NCBI RefSeq assembly: GCF_020921035.1
Contig: NC_063152.1
Span: 29,387,903 to 29,451,902 of the forward strand
From: Rhodamnia argentea
Lineage: Eukaryota; Streptophyta; Magnoliopsida; Myrtales; Myrtaceae
DNA: 64,000 bases
Direction: 5' to 3'
A model generated the notes under the pieces. That model searched no databases. It saw only the letters and a list, made by a program, of their open reading frames with translations, and was not told the DNA's origin. Shown piece by piece: positions 49,801-60,450 of this stretch (the stretch's first letter is position 1; each line of letters opens with the position of its first letter). The position numbers and the translations under genes were made by a program.

Positions 49801-51257
49801 CATGTAGAAATAAAGTGCATCCACCACGCATGATAAGTTAGCAAGTGCCAATTCCTTTCACTTCTGCTCTGGAATTGTTTCCTACATAAATCCATCTCGC
49901 TCCACTTGGAATTCGTCGAAATTCCACAAACGTATTTCGATCTCTGGCTACATGGTCTGTGGCTCCCGAGTCTACAGTCCACGAAGGATGAGATTCGCTT
50001 AAAAATACAGAACTTGATACATAACAAACACTTTTAAGTGTGTTAAGGGTTTCTACCTTCTTCGGCTCGCCACAGTCGCGAGCGAAGTGACCCTTCTTAC
50101 CACGGTTGTAACATTTCATCCTCGAAATGTTCTTCTTCATGGGATGTTTTCCTTTTCCATGCTTCTCAAACTTTGGTTTCTTGCCGGATGGTTCGACTCT
50201 TTTGCCTGTCCACTTCTTGAACTTTCCAAGATGCTTGCGCTTGAAGCCCGAAGTTCCATGTGAGCTAGATCCAGTAACATATACATCGGATTGTATCTTA
50301 GCCGCCGGAAGGCGGTCCTCCTCTAGCTCCAAATGGCGCACAACATCCTCAAAGGTTGTGACATTCACATTGTGGGTCGGGTTCACCTTCATGTGTTCCC
50401 AATTGTGAGGCAAAGAGCGAATTACAGCCTGCACTTGTTGTTCATCGGACAATACATGTCCAGCATCCTTTAGCTCACTAATCATGTTCGACATCTTCCT
50501 CAAATGTTACTTTATATTCTGCCCATGTGGCATTTTATAAGTGTCGAACCCGATTGTAAGCCGCCTCGGCTTAGTGACAGAAGTCCGACCAAATCTAGCC
50601 TTCAATGCATCCCACATGTCTTTAGCGTTTTCATGCTGCCTGAACTCCCTCATGATGTCATTATCCATACTACTCAACAACGTAATGCGAGCAGTTGAGT
50701 TCTTTTTCTTCCAGGCAGCGAAGGCTTTTTTGTCTCTTATGTGCTGTGCAGTATTACCATCCTCTGGCTCTGTCATGGTCGGGTTAAGAGCTTCCAGTGC
50801 CTCTAGTTCTTCAAGCACATACTGGATTTTCATACTCCAGATTTCATAATTTTCGCCATTCAATTTCTCACCCTTGTTGAGCTCAGCAACAATATTCTTA
50901 GATGCCGTTGTCATAGTATCTTAGTATAACATTTAGCACGTGTTTAAAGTCTATTTGTATGCAACAAATGCAATCATATTCATGCATCTTGATTATACTG
51001 GTATATAGTTTCAAAAAAGAATCTAAAATCAACAGTTTACTAAGTTCCCCATCATCGTCCGGATTTTCTTATCTAAAACCAATACCAATACAATCATCAA
51101 TTTGTGTTCATCGTAGAGTTACTAAAACTTGTTAACACTCCCACTCGAAATATATACACATAACATAATATATATACAGAAATCATTAATACAACAATCA
51201 CAAGTCCCTAAAAGTCTCCTAAGATATACGGAAAAGGAACTAGCTAAAAATAAAAGT

Positions 51258-51812
51258 CTAAATATAATAACGTGTGATCCTCCTAGCTCCAGTTACAACA
51301 TGAGCATATGTAATTTCCTTGGCACAAGGAAAAGAATAATTAAGGTCTCGAGGAGGATTATGAATTAAATCGGAGGCCAAAATCAACTCCTTTGGACAAA
51401 ACCTTTGAGGACCCTTGCCTTTACGCCAGGGCGCATTCTGTCTGCGCCAAGACACATTCATTGCAAGCGATGACGTCTTCATCGCTCCGATCCTTATAAA
51501 ATCGTGTAAGAAATGTAGCACGGATTTCTTATATGTGGCAACATCATTCCACCACGCGCTATTCATTAAACCATGCCATTCTACGGGTATAGTGTTCTGT
51601 AGTGCATAAAATGCATCTACTGGAGTCATTTCTTGTCTAGCCCATACGATTTCTTGGATCATTTCGTTGACCTTAATAACATGGGTTATAATGTCAGAAG
51701 TATTATCCCATTTATAAAGACCCAATATTGTAATCTTTTCCCTTAGAGCTTGCCGAGCTTCAGCTCTCCTTGGCCTTTGGGGTGTTCTCGCATTTCGTCT
51801 TACCCATTGCAT
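51258..51812 (-). other. Extra open frame in the Copia leader, 184 codons
   Basis: An uninterrupted ATG-initiated frame between primer site and gag. It starts MQWVRRNARTPQRPRRAEA and includes YKWDNTSDIITHVIKVNEM, IPVEWHGLMNSAWWNDVATY and SVLHFLHDFIRIGAMK. Composition looks protein-like, with regular hydrophobic spacing and many Trp. I do not recognise the family; a distant gag-like or movement-protein-like origin is only speculation. It is part of the fossil element and not part of its usual gag-pol set. Confidence 0.5.
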
Positions 51813-51956
51813 TGTTCTCGCAACGAATGCAGAATACAAATGGATTACGAAAATCCAATTATTTTGTAACTATTATGAACATATCATAACAAATAAAATA
51901 ATAGGTAAAACAAGACCCCTTAGTATTGACCAACAATACCTTTTTTTTTTTTTTTT

Positions 51957-52016
51957 TGGGTCAACGATCAAAGTCAACGGGTCAACGGTCAACCGGCGCG
52001 GGTCAAAGGTCAAACC
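51957..52016 (-). promoter_or_regulatory. Cluster of W-box motifs in the Copia leader
   Basis: Within about 60 bp the plus strand has five GGTCAA and one AGTCAA, which read TTGACC/TTGACT on the element's strand. These match the WRKY-factor W-box. A similar cluster is in the leader at 63115-63180. Confidence 0.6.
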
Positions 52017-52623
52017 GGGTCGGGTCCGAAACGGGCTCGGGTCGCATGCCGGTTTTAATAAAAAAAAACGAAATGGGCTGGGTTTATTAAAGAAAGTGGG
52101 TCGGATCATTTTTTTTTTAAACAAAAGTGAGACTGGGCTGGGTGTTGGGCCGGATCTGGCCCAACACGCTGCGGGCCGCGGGCGCGCGCAGCCCGGGCCC
52201 TCCACGTGCGCCGCACGCAGCGCCCCCGGCGGCGCATGCCGGCGTGTGGGCCGCCGTCCGGCATCCTCCGGCGACCAAATTTTCGCCAAAATTTTCGTCT
52301 CTTCGAGACGAACACGATGATATATTCATAACTCAAAAATGGCGAACAAAAATGGCATAAAAAGGGACGAAACGCCACGACCTCGCGAGACTCCGCCCCG
52401 TCGCGACGCGTGGCGCGCATGCGGCGGCATGTGGCGGACCCTCGGGGCCGGCGACCACTCAAAACGATCGTATCGACGAGCCCGTTTTAATGGTATGTTC
52501 AATTTACTATTTTGACGAACAAATCATAATCAAAAGGCTATGAACAGTAACTTCGCGATTAGGGTTAAAAATCTTCAAAACGTACCATATCAACACAAAA
52601 CGATCGGGAATCAAGTAACACAT

Positions 52624-52636
52624 GCTCTGATACCAA
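52624..52636 (-). other. Primer-binding site (initiator tRNA-Met type)
   Basis: Minus strand reads TTGGTATCAGAGC next to the 5' LTR, the usual Copia primer site pairing with the 3' end of initiator methionine tRNA. This fixes the element's orientation. Confidence 0.9.
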
Positions 52637-53018
52637 TGAAGGATACATAATCCGATCTAATACATACTCAACAAACAGCGGAAATATGCCCAATAGATCA
52701 CCGGATTCAGCGATCGACGAAGATACATCACGAGAACGTACCTTATTGATCACCGATTAGATGCCCTTTGCGATCTCGGAGTTTTTCTCTGTCAAATGAC
52801 AATCAACGATGGGAGGAGCGTTCTGCGTTTTCTATTTTTTTGAAGTGACAGAATGAAGTAACATGGGGAAGAACGAAGGAGAGTACGTCGGTTATTGACG
52901 TAAAACCAACTAACGTGATTTTTCACGTTTGAGCAGATAATCGCTCTTGGGGGTGTGGTTGCCCGCATGGGCGCACACCGTATCTCCTGTGGACCCCACT
53001 TTAATATTTAGTCTAATA
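52637..53018 (-). repeat. 5' LTR of the Copia element
   Basis: 382 bp, same length as the left LTR, about 94% identical. It is followed by the GATGT duplication at 53019-53023. Confidence 0.93.
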
Positions 53019-53650
53019 GATGTCTATCACAATGATTTGCCTTCCCATGGAGCAGAATAGTTTAGACGGCCATTAAGCGGGAGAGGCATAGAAAATTACG
53101 TATTAGAGAGCTGGCCATGGGTGATTTGGCTTGGTATCATATCTTTACCTAGAGTGAGATTCATTTATTGGGATCATGTTCTTCATGGATCACTGATATT
53201 GAAAACCTTTTCATTAGCACGGAGTGCCTAGAGGAACTATTTTGAGGGAACCCGGTTGCTTTCACCTGGCAAAACGTCTAACAATCCTAAATCTACCTTA
53301 TTTTTTAAATGTACCGATCACTTACAATCTGCTAGATAACAAAGTTTGTCGATCCTATTACAGGTTCGCACTTGGGTGCACCCTGTTAGGTCCTCGGTGA
53401 GCATGGTCATGGATTAATCTAATCACGTCATGTCGATGCTAGCGATTAATCTAATCCGTCATAATTGGTGATAGATGGACGCGCCTTCGATTGGACCATC
53501 CAAGTGCCGGTCCTTCCGTATATCCCCTCTTACCAACATCACACCCTCTTTCTAATTTCAACATTTGGGGTATTTTATTCGGTATGATTCCGACACGACT
53601 TTCGCAGATTCATGTCTGCAGCATGGCTTAAAAATCTCACCAAACCAAAG
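53019..53650 (+). pseudogene. Displaced 3' end of ALMT copy 2
   Basis: Sequence from 53019 continues the last exon of ALMT copy 2 (native tail codons, stop near 53059) and its 3' flank, matching 41739-42346 after copy 1. It is separated from its gene by the 7.66 kb Copia insertion and is no longer translated with it. Confidence 0.88.
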
Positions 53651-54266
53651 AAAACGCGTACTCGATTGGAAGAAACAAGTCAACAAAGATAATAATTAGA
53701 GATCGTGAACCTTGCGAAGTAGTAAGCACCCACCCCAGACAGATTTTGGCGGCCACTTTTCTGGTCCCAAAACCTCGGTCCAGTTTGACCTCCCTAAGAA
53801 ACACCACTGCTGTTACCAAGGTCAAAGAACGTGTAGACTTGTCTTAAGCAGCCATCTGTCCCGCGCTTGCTGGGAAAAAGCAGTACTCTAGGAACCTGTC
53901 CCAGGTAAAATTGCTTCAGATGCGTTTTAGTATGTTCCACGATCATTGACCCGTGTCTTCCCACTACATGAAGAATATTAACAGTCTTCTCGAAATGCTT
54001 GTTAACGTACAATCAGTACGATCTGTAGATTAAAAAAAAAAACGGGGCTACTTTGGATTTTAAATTGACCAATGAGGTATGAATATGTTGAACATTTTTT
54101 TCCATTTAAGTGTCGGCGAAATAAGGGTCTCTAGCTCCTTTACATATGAGTGCAACAACAGATGTTCAAAGAGAAATCGAATTAGTCTTTTGACCAGCTG
54201 GGAAGTTTTCTCAGAAAAAAAGTGGAAAAGAACATTGTGGGTAAATCAGTGAGTTTCAGATTGCAA
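53651..54266. other. Upstream region of ALMT copy 3
   Basis: Single-copy-looking sequence after the end of the tandem duplication. No gene and no convincing TATA box. It should contain the copy 3 promoter. Confidence 0.5.
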
Positions 54267-57091
54267 ATGGCAGGGAGTTTCTGTTATGAGAAATCAAATC
54301 TCAGAGTTTTTGCTGAGAAAGTGCTGAGATTTCCAGGTGAGGTGGGTGTTACGATGTGGGAGATGGGCAAAGAAGATCCAAGAAGAGTGATCCACTCAAT
54401 CAAAGTTGGTTTGGCTTTGACATTGGCTTCATTGCTGTGCCTGTTGGAGTCACTCTCTCAAGGGATTGGCCAAAATGCCATCTGGGCTGTCATGACTGTT
54501 GTTGTCGTCCTTGAGTTCACTGCAGGTAACTTCAAACTTAGCAAAACATAAAATACAATGAAATGATCATTGCTGATCTGGGCATTCGAATTTTTGTGAA
54601 CATGTGTGGGGCTCTTGCAGTTGAACTTTCTTCCCATTTATCTTGTTTTTTTTTTTTTTTTATACCTTCAGTTGAAGAGAATGTCTATATGCATCTGAAA
54701 CGCCAAGATCAGAAAGATTTTGTACCAGTAATACATCTAGGACAGATTCTGGAAATTAAGTTCTTCACTAGTTATATACGACATTAAAGCCGGGAATATT
54801 GTTGTCACTCTTTCCATTGAATCACTTGACTTATTGTTGGTATGACAGGGGCTACACTATGTAAAGGGCTGAACAGGGGCGTTGGGACGCTGTTAGCAGG
54901 ACTATTCGCACTCTTTGTTGAGTATCTTACGGCAGATCGGCCTATGCCCAGAGCAGTGGTCATGGGATGGACAGTTTTTGTCATTGGTGAGTGCCAAGTA
55001 TAAGGCATATTCTGAGTCATTGTCGAGTGGCCTCAAACTAAATTATGCAGTTTAGCAGATCCCAAGCTCAGTCGTCACTTGTTAACATTTCAAATTAGAC
55101 ACTAAACCAAAGGATTTGATACCGATTATAGATCATCCTTTGTTACTCAGGTATTTCATCAAGTCGATGTTTAACATGCTAGCAAAACAGCCCATGCAAT
55201 TTACTAGGGGTCTATATTGCCCAGTGCAATCTTTTTCCAATCTTCTTTTCCTGTTTCGAGCCAGAGTATGTCTCTTTTCTCACTAAGCAGGGGTGCTGCG
55301 TTGTGAATGTCACAGGAGCTGCAGCTACCTACATGAGGTTCATTCCCATTATAAAGAAGAATTATGACTACGGGGTCATGATATTCATTTTGACCTTCAG
55401 TTTGATACTAGTGTCCAATTACCGCATCGACAATACAACAAAGATGGCGAGAGACCGCTTCTACACTATCGCAATTGGTTGTGGAATATGCCTTTTCTTG
55501 AGTCTGCTCGTCTTTCCAACCTGGTCAGGTGATGACCTCCATAAATCCACAATAGCCAAGCTTGAAGGACTAGCACAATCTGTAGAAGGTATGATATGCA
55601 TCTTTTGGTTTCTGCTTGCATTCTTGCGAAATGGTTCAATTCAACTGAAGTGGGTTCCTCACAGCTTGTGTTGGGGAGTACTTTGGTGATGACCAGATGA
55701 AAGAAATCCAAGACGAATTGTCGAAGGATTCCATCGACCAAAACTGCATCAAAGTATTGGATTCCAAGTACACTGATGAAACTATGGTAATGATCACTTG
55801 GTTTCGTGACCCTCAATTCGGGATCCAAAAAAACCAATATTTAACTTTTCTTGTTGCAATTTTGCAGGCCTTATATGCAAGTTGGGAGCCGAGATACCGA
55901 GGGAACTGTTACAAATCTCCGTGGCAGCAGTATGTGAAGTTCGGAGTTGCTCTACGCCGTTTTGGTTACACGATTATGGCTTTACATGGTTGTTTGCACA
56001 CCGAAATCAAGGTATTGATAATCAATTCCTATTGGAGCTATCATCAATATGACAAATGTTTTCTGAAGTAGCCGTGGCTATGACATCACATGCGCAAATC
56101 TGTGTCCTGTAGAGTTAACGGTCAATAGCCCAACAATTTAGATGTTTTTTTAAAGAGCTAGGCAAATCATTGATAGGGATATTCACTCCTACAAGATGCA
56201 ATACTTGCATATCAGATCAAAGTAAAGAATTTCCACTTTCTTGTTAGAGACCCTAGTGTAGATTATTTGACAGAAGTTCTACCAAATTGTTACCTATCAT
56301 TGTTGCGTCATTTCTGCCTTGAATAAAATCGAAAACTAAACTCAAATTGTTAGTCTATCTCTTCTTAGGGAGTCTGTTGTATACATTCTTTTCTCTAACT
56401 AGAGCGCACTTCTAGACACGTAGGATCATTTTCGTCCCGTTGAAGGAACATTCCCTGATTATTAGATTTGATTATGTTTCTTCCTTGATAATAAACTCTT
56501 GAAATGTAAATGTAATGTTGCTAGACTCCACCATCTGTACGTGCTCTCTTCAAGGACCAGTGTACCAATTTAGCTGGAGAGGTATCGAACGTGTTGGTGG
56601 AACTTGCTAATAGCATGAGGAATCGCCGCCATTTTTCTCTGGAAATTCTCTCGGCTCATCTCCATATAGCTTTGCAGGACCTCAACACCTCACTACAGTC
56701 CCAACCACAGATTCTCTCAGACTCGATGAACAGAAAGGACTCCAGAATCTCTCATACGACAAGCTTCGATGCCAATTCTTCTCCATTGCTTGAGTCAAAA
56801 ACTGCAAGACCTCCTGAACAAGTGCATGGCATTCAGAAGGTGTTAAGGCCACAGAGGAGTAAACTTGTTATAGCTAGCCTCGAGTTCTCCGAGGCACTTC
56901 CTATATCTGCATTTGCTTCTTTGCTAGTAGAGGCCGTGGCTAGGCTTGATCATGTTATTGAGGAAGCCGAAGAACTGGGGAGAATAGCTCAGTTCAAGGA
57001 GTATAAAGCGGGTGAGGACGTTGTTGTGACACTTGAAAGAACAAAATCGAACTTCGTTGAGAATCATTTCCCTCCGTCGGGAACAGAATAG
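54267..57091 (+). CDS. Aluminium-activated malate transporter, copy 3
   Basis: Six exons: 54267-54525, 54849-54986, 55316-55588, 55665-55786, 55868-56011, 56525-57091; phases agree, 500 residues. It shares the exon plan and family motifs with copies 1 and 2: [94 protein letters not shown]. Protein identity to copy 1 is moderate, so this is an older paralog, with a shorter N terminus and C-terminal half. I start at the ATG in MAGSFCYEKSN; the frame is open upstream but without another ATG. It appears intact and is the best candidate for a normal, functional member of the cluster together with copy 1. Confidence 0.92.
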
Positions 57092-57185
57092 TGCATATAT
57101 TACTTTTTAGGATGAGTGCCTTGATGCTATTTTCTTCTTCTTGTAACACATTTTAGGCATATTGTCTTCTCAACAGGACTATCCC

Positions 57186-57341
57186 TAATGATGATATTCA
57201 ATCTTCATAGATTTCTCTAGCTATTTTCTTACAAACTTTTGTTATAACATCTATAATTACCTCTGGTTTAGTTCCCATCAAGTTATGTGCAATGTTCGTG
57301 CAAATATCTGGTATTATGTGCAATGGTCGTGCAAATATCAA
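57186..57341. repeat. Direct repeat, left copy
   Basis: About 155 bp, beginning 'atgatgatattcaatcttc' and ending 'caatggtcgtgcaaatat', repeated with some differences at about 58146-58300 inside the fourth ALMT copy. Within it 'gtgcaatggtcgtgcaaatat' type phrases occur twice. Confidence 0.8.
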
Positions 57342-57575
57342 TTCAGTGGGGAGAGACATGTGAATTCCAGGTAGAGCATCAACCTCTGTGAGTCTCTCTC
57401 TCAACCTCTCAGTAAGTAACTCCAATCTTGAGAGGGCAAAGAGCAATTTTCCAAGAAGCCAAACCTCTTCAATAACAAACCAAAAGTGGAATGTGAAGAT
57501 TCAGCTTAATATAGCCCTTCACAGTCCCACTGCCTAATAATGAATCACATATTAACTTGTGAGATATTAGCTTCA

Positions 57576-59072
57576 ATGGATCATGTCCTTCAGAGAATGT
57601 GCTATGAAGTTCGTGCAGGCGAGGATATGGCCGTGGCAGCAGACCGGGGGCTTTAGGGAAGCTGTAGAGAACACTAATGAGGAGAGGCTTCCTGAGAAAT
57701 CTGCTGTGAAAATCAAGAGGCTTCCAGGGAAAATATGGGGATGATCTCGAAAGTGGGTAAGGAAGACCCCAAGAGCATTCCTTGAAAGTCGGGGCCTCTT
57801 TGACATTGGTCTCGCTGTTCTGTCTAATGGATCCATTGTCCAAAGGGTTTGGCCAAAATGCCATTTGGGCTGTGACTACGGTGAACTTGGTGCTGGAGTT
57901 CTATGCAGGTTGGTATCTAGAATTTTCCATTTACTTTGGATTCGTATTGAGCTTGTTTTCACCTCACAGGTAATTTTGTTTTCCTCATTGACAGATGCAA
58001 ATTTGTGCAAGATAATAGATTATTGGGCACTCTTTGGCAGCATGCTTGGCACTTCTAATCGAGTATGTTACAAAATATTTTGGTCAGGTCGAGTGATTTC
58101 GTTGGAACTGCAGTTTTTCTTATGGGTAATATTCAATCTCTTACTAATGATGATATTCAATCTTCATAGATGTCTCTAGCTATTTTCTTACCTAGTGTTG
58201 TTATAGCATCTATAACTGCCTTTGCTTTAGTTCCCATCAAGTTATGTGCAATGGTCGTGCAAAATATCTGGTATTACGTGCAATGGTCGTGCAAATATAG
58301 GAGCTACAGCTACCTACGTGAGGTTCTTCCCGTATGTAAAGAAGAACTTCAACAATGGAGTCCTGGTATTCCACTTGACCTTTAATATGATCACAGTCGC
58401 AAATATAGGTATCCTTTTGATATGATCATTGTTTCCCACCCAAGAAAATATCCTCCTAGGCCTTAGGACGAGCAATTTGCAGGTTTTATTTCAATATAAT
58501 CTAAACTGTCTTCGCTGTCTATTTCTAGACCCCACTCGCAGTCCGTGCACTCTTCAAGGACCCATGCATCAGGCTGGCCAAGGAGGTAGGCACCGCCGCC
58601 ACTGCTCGCCCGACGTACTATCTGATCATCTCCACCAGGCCTTGCAAGAACTCAAGACCATGATCAAATCCCAACCTAGGCTCTTCCTAATTCAAATGAT
58701 AGCCAAACACAGAACACGCTTGCCCTGGCAGCTGCACAGGCCAGCGAAAAGAACCAAAAGGCCTCTGATGTCTCATTGCACCATGTAAAGTCGGACACTT
58801 CTCTGGAGTTGAGGACCAAAAGCGCTTTGGAACAATCACGGGAGAATGAGAGGAAGGTCCAGAGTCCGCAGATGAGCGAGATTACCATCACATCCCTGGA
58901 GTTCTCAGAGGCACTCCCTTTCGCTGCTTTCCCCACCCTGCTGGTTGAGACGGTCACCAGGCTCGACCTAGTGATCAAGGAAGTCAAGGAATTGGGACAG
59001 GTTGCAGGCTTTGAAAAGATTAGACCCAATGATCAAATCTCTATCACATGCAAGCGCCTGCCGTCCCACTGA
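57576..59072 (+). pseudogene. Decayed ALMT, copy 4
   Basis: A fourth copy, most like copy 1, including its promoter region (57341-57575). The start MDHVLQRMCYEVRAGEDM is soon followed by a stop, and exon 1 has frame changes. Recognisable pieces: [31 protein letters not shown] (about 57782-57870), a degenerate second exon near 58000-58100, a fragment of exon 3 (TYVRFFPYVKKN frame near 58310-58350) and part of exon 6 (RHRRHCSPDVLSDHLHQAL, later [23 protein letters not shown] to 59072). Exons 4 and 5 and most of exon 3 are missing. The direct repeat copy at 58146-58300 interrupts the exon 2-3 region. Not functional. Confidence 0.88.
58146..58300. repeat. Direct repeat, right copy
   Basis: Second copy of the 57186-57341 segment, placed where the ALMT exon 2-exon 3 intron should be. 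It joins directly to 'ggagctacagctacct', the start of exon 3. This suggests a duplication into the decaying gene. Confidence 0.75.
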
Positions 59073-59174
59073 TCTGCCTTTCCATGGAGCAGAATAAGTA
59101 GATGATCATTAAGCAGGAGAGGCAACGATTAGGTATTAGAGAGATGTTTTGCACCTTGTCATCAATGGTGCTTG

Positions 59175-60415
59175 ACTAGGGGAGGATTTGGGATGTTGAA
59201 TGTTCTGTTCCTGAAACATTGCTTGTTTTTTCTGTTTCTGTTGCTGCAGGAAAGGGATGATCATGCTCTGGGATGTGGAATGTTCTGTTCCTGAAACATT
59301 GCTTTTTTTTTTCTGTTTCTGTTGCTGCTGGAAAGGGATGATTATGCTCTGGGATGTTGAATGTTCTGTTCCTGAAACATTGCATGTTTTTTCTGTTTCT
59401 ATTGCTGTGGGAAAGGGATGATTATGCTCTAGAGTTAGCAATAGTTGATGAATAAGCTGATCAGATGTGCAATCAGAGACGATAGTTTGAGATGATTTCT
59501 CCTTTCCGACTCGGACATTTTGCTATGAAACATCGCACTATAAATAACAGTTAATTTAGCCTACTTTACGCACTCTTATTGTTGGTGAATGAGCTAATCT
59601 TCCAATGATATATAGATGCAACAATGTACACTGTCAAATTCAACGATTTGCCGATGCATCCCAGGATGAAGCCATCACGTGTAGTCTTTGAATCTGTTAG
59701 TATCATCCTGGAGGTTGTTTAGTTTCTTGTCCTAGCTAGATTGAACTATCAAATAACGAAGGGCGATCACAATGAAAACACAGAAGTGCTTGTGCGAAAG
59801 CATGCAGCCTTGTCCAAGCACGACCACCCACGCCGCACGCTTATGCACTTACGCAGGAGAACCCAAGCACTCATATACTAAGTTAATCAAAGAATTGGGT
59901 GGGATTTACCATGAAGGAAAATCACTAGAGGTTGTACCATTCATGCAATTGTATCCTTGAGCAATTTAATCAGTTCTCATGACCAGACCACATAAACTTT
60001 GGCTCTTCATAGATACGGCATTTGCAAGAAATGTTGTAAAGATCAGTCTGCTCTAAAGAAGAAGAAACTGTACAAGTAACATCAGGAGAGTGAAGAGATT
60101 GTAGCCCTTCACACGGCAAACACTTATATACACAAAGAAAAATACACATGAAGAGATACGAGATCAACAGTCAAGGTGAATCAAATAAACTTATTTCACC
60201 AGGAATTTCCACCTGAGACATGGAGCATGTTATTTCGTCTAGACTGCTTTCTTAGCAAAGTAAGTCACTGACTCTTCGGCTTCATCAGTCGCAGCACCGC
60301 GATTTCCCACACATAATGGAGAAATGAAATCCCAAGGTTCTGAGCGTAAGGCCAGGAAATCTGTGAGAACTGTTCGGTCGCAAATCGATCTGGACAAATG
60401 GCCATCTCATTGCTT
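59175..60415 (+). pseudogene. Copied FdC2 3' end, intergenic and EYA 3' end
   Basis: Duplicate of 29065-30184. It has the FdC2 last exon region, repeated in three tandem units of about 80 bp (starting 59190, 59270 and 59351), the FdC2-EYA intergenic sequence, and the last part of EYA exon 5 in antisense (60272-60415), where the EYA stop codon is changed. No complete gene. Identity to the source is roughly 90% by eye. Confidence 0.9.
59190..59431. repeat. Three tandem 80-bp units with FdC2 exon 6
   Basis: Each unit begins 'gggatgt-gaatgttctg' and includes the intron end and exon sequence 'ggaaagggatgat-atgctct'. The source at 29085-29163 has one unit. The expansion took place in the copied block. 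Confidence 0.92.
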
Positions 60416-60437
60416 GATTAGGGAGGGTTTGGGACAA

Positions 60438-60450
60438 CAAAAAAAAAAAA
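60438..60450. repeat. Poly-A joint between two copied blocks
   Basis: A run of about 13 A separates the FdC2-EYA block from the RING-gene block. Just before it, 'gattagggagggtttggg' resembles the sequence at the left edge of the first block (59175-59191). Confidence 0.7.

Larger units (their letters stand above)
50915..52623 (-). other. Long Copia leader with GC-rich segment
   Basis: Region between the primer site and gag, about 1.7 kb. It contains an open frame (51258-51812) and a GC-rich block (about 51960-52480) quite unlike the AT-rich rest of the element. A T-rich run at 51941-51958 and six closely spaced W-box motifs lie at its downstream edge. Confidence 0.7.
45356..53018 (-). mobile_element. 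Copia LTR retrotransposon, full-length but broken
   Basis: A 7,663-bp fossil of the Ty1/Copia superfamily, read on the minus strand. It has two 382-bp LTRs, a GATGT target duplication, a primer site and a polypurine tract. Internal order is the Copia order: gag with zinc knuckle (about 50.9-50.0 kb), protease with a DSGATDHV motif (near 49.97 kb), integrase (about 49.8-48.8 kb; LGH and HTDICGP motifs), reverse transcriptase (about 48.4-47.5 kb; KARLVAKGYNQ and YVDDILIAG) and RNase H (about 47.3-46.8 kb). The coding part has roughly half a dozen breaks, so it is not autonomous. The LTRs differ at about 23 of 382 sites by my hand count (6%), suggesting about two million years or more, depending on the rate. 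The leader before gag is 1.7 kb, and about 1.1 kb separates RNase H from the 3' LTR. Confidence 0.95.

Noticed and set aside
59136-59441. Repeated peptide frame on the minus strand
   Set aside because: It only reflects the three 80-bp tandem copies of the FdC2 terminal exon.
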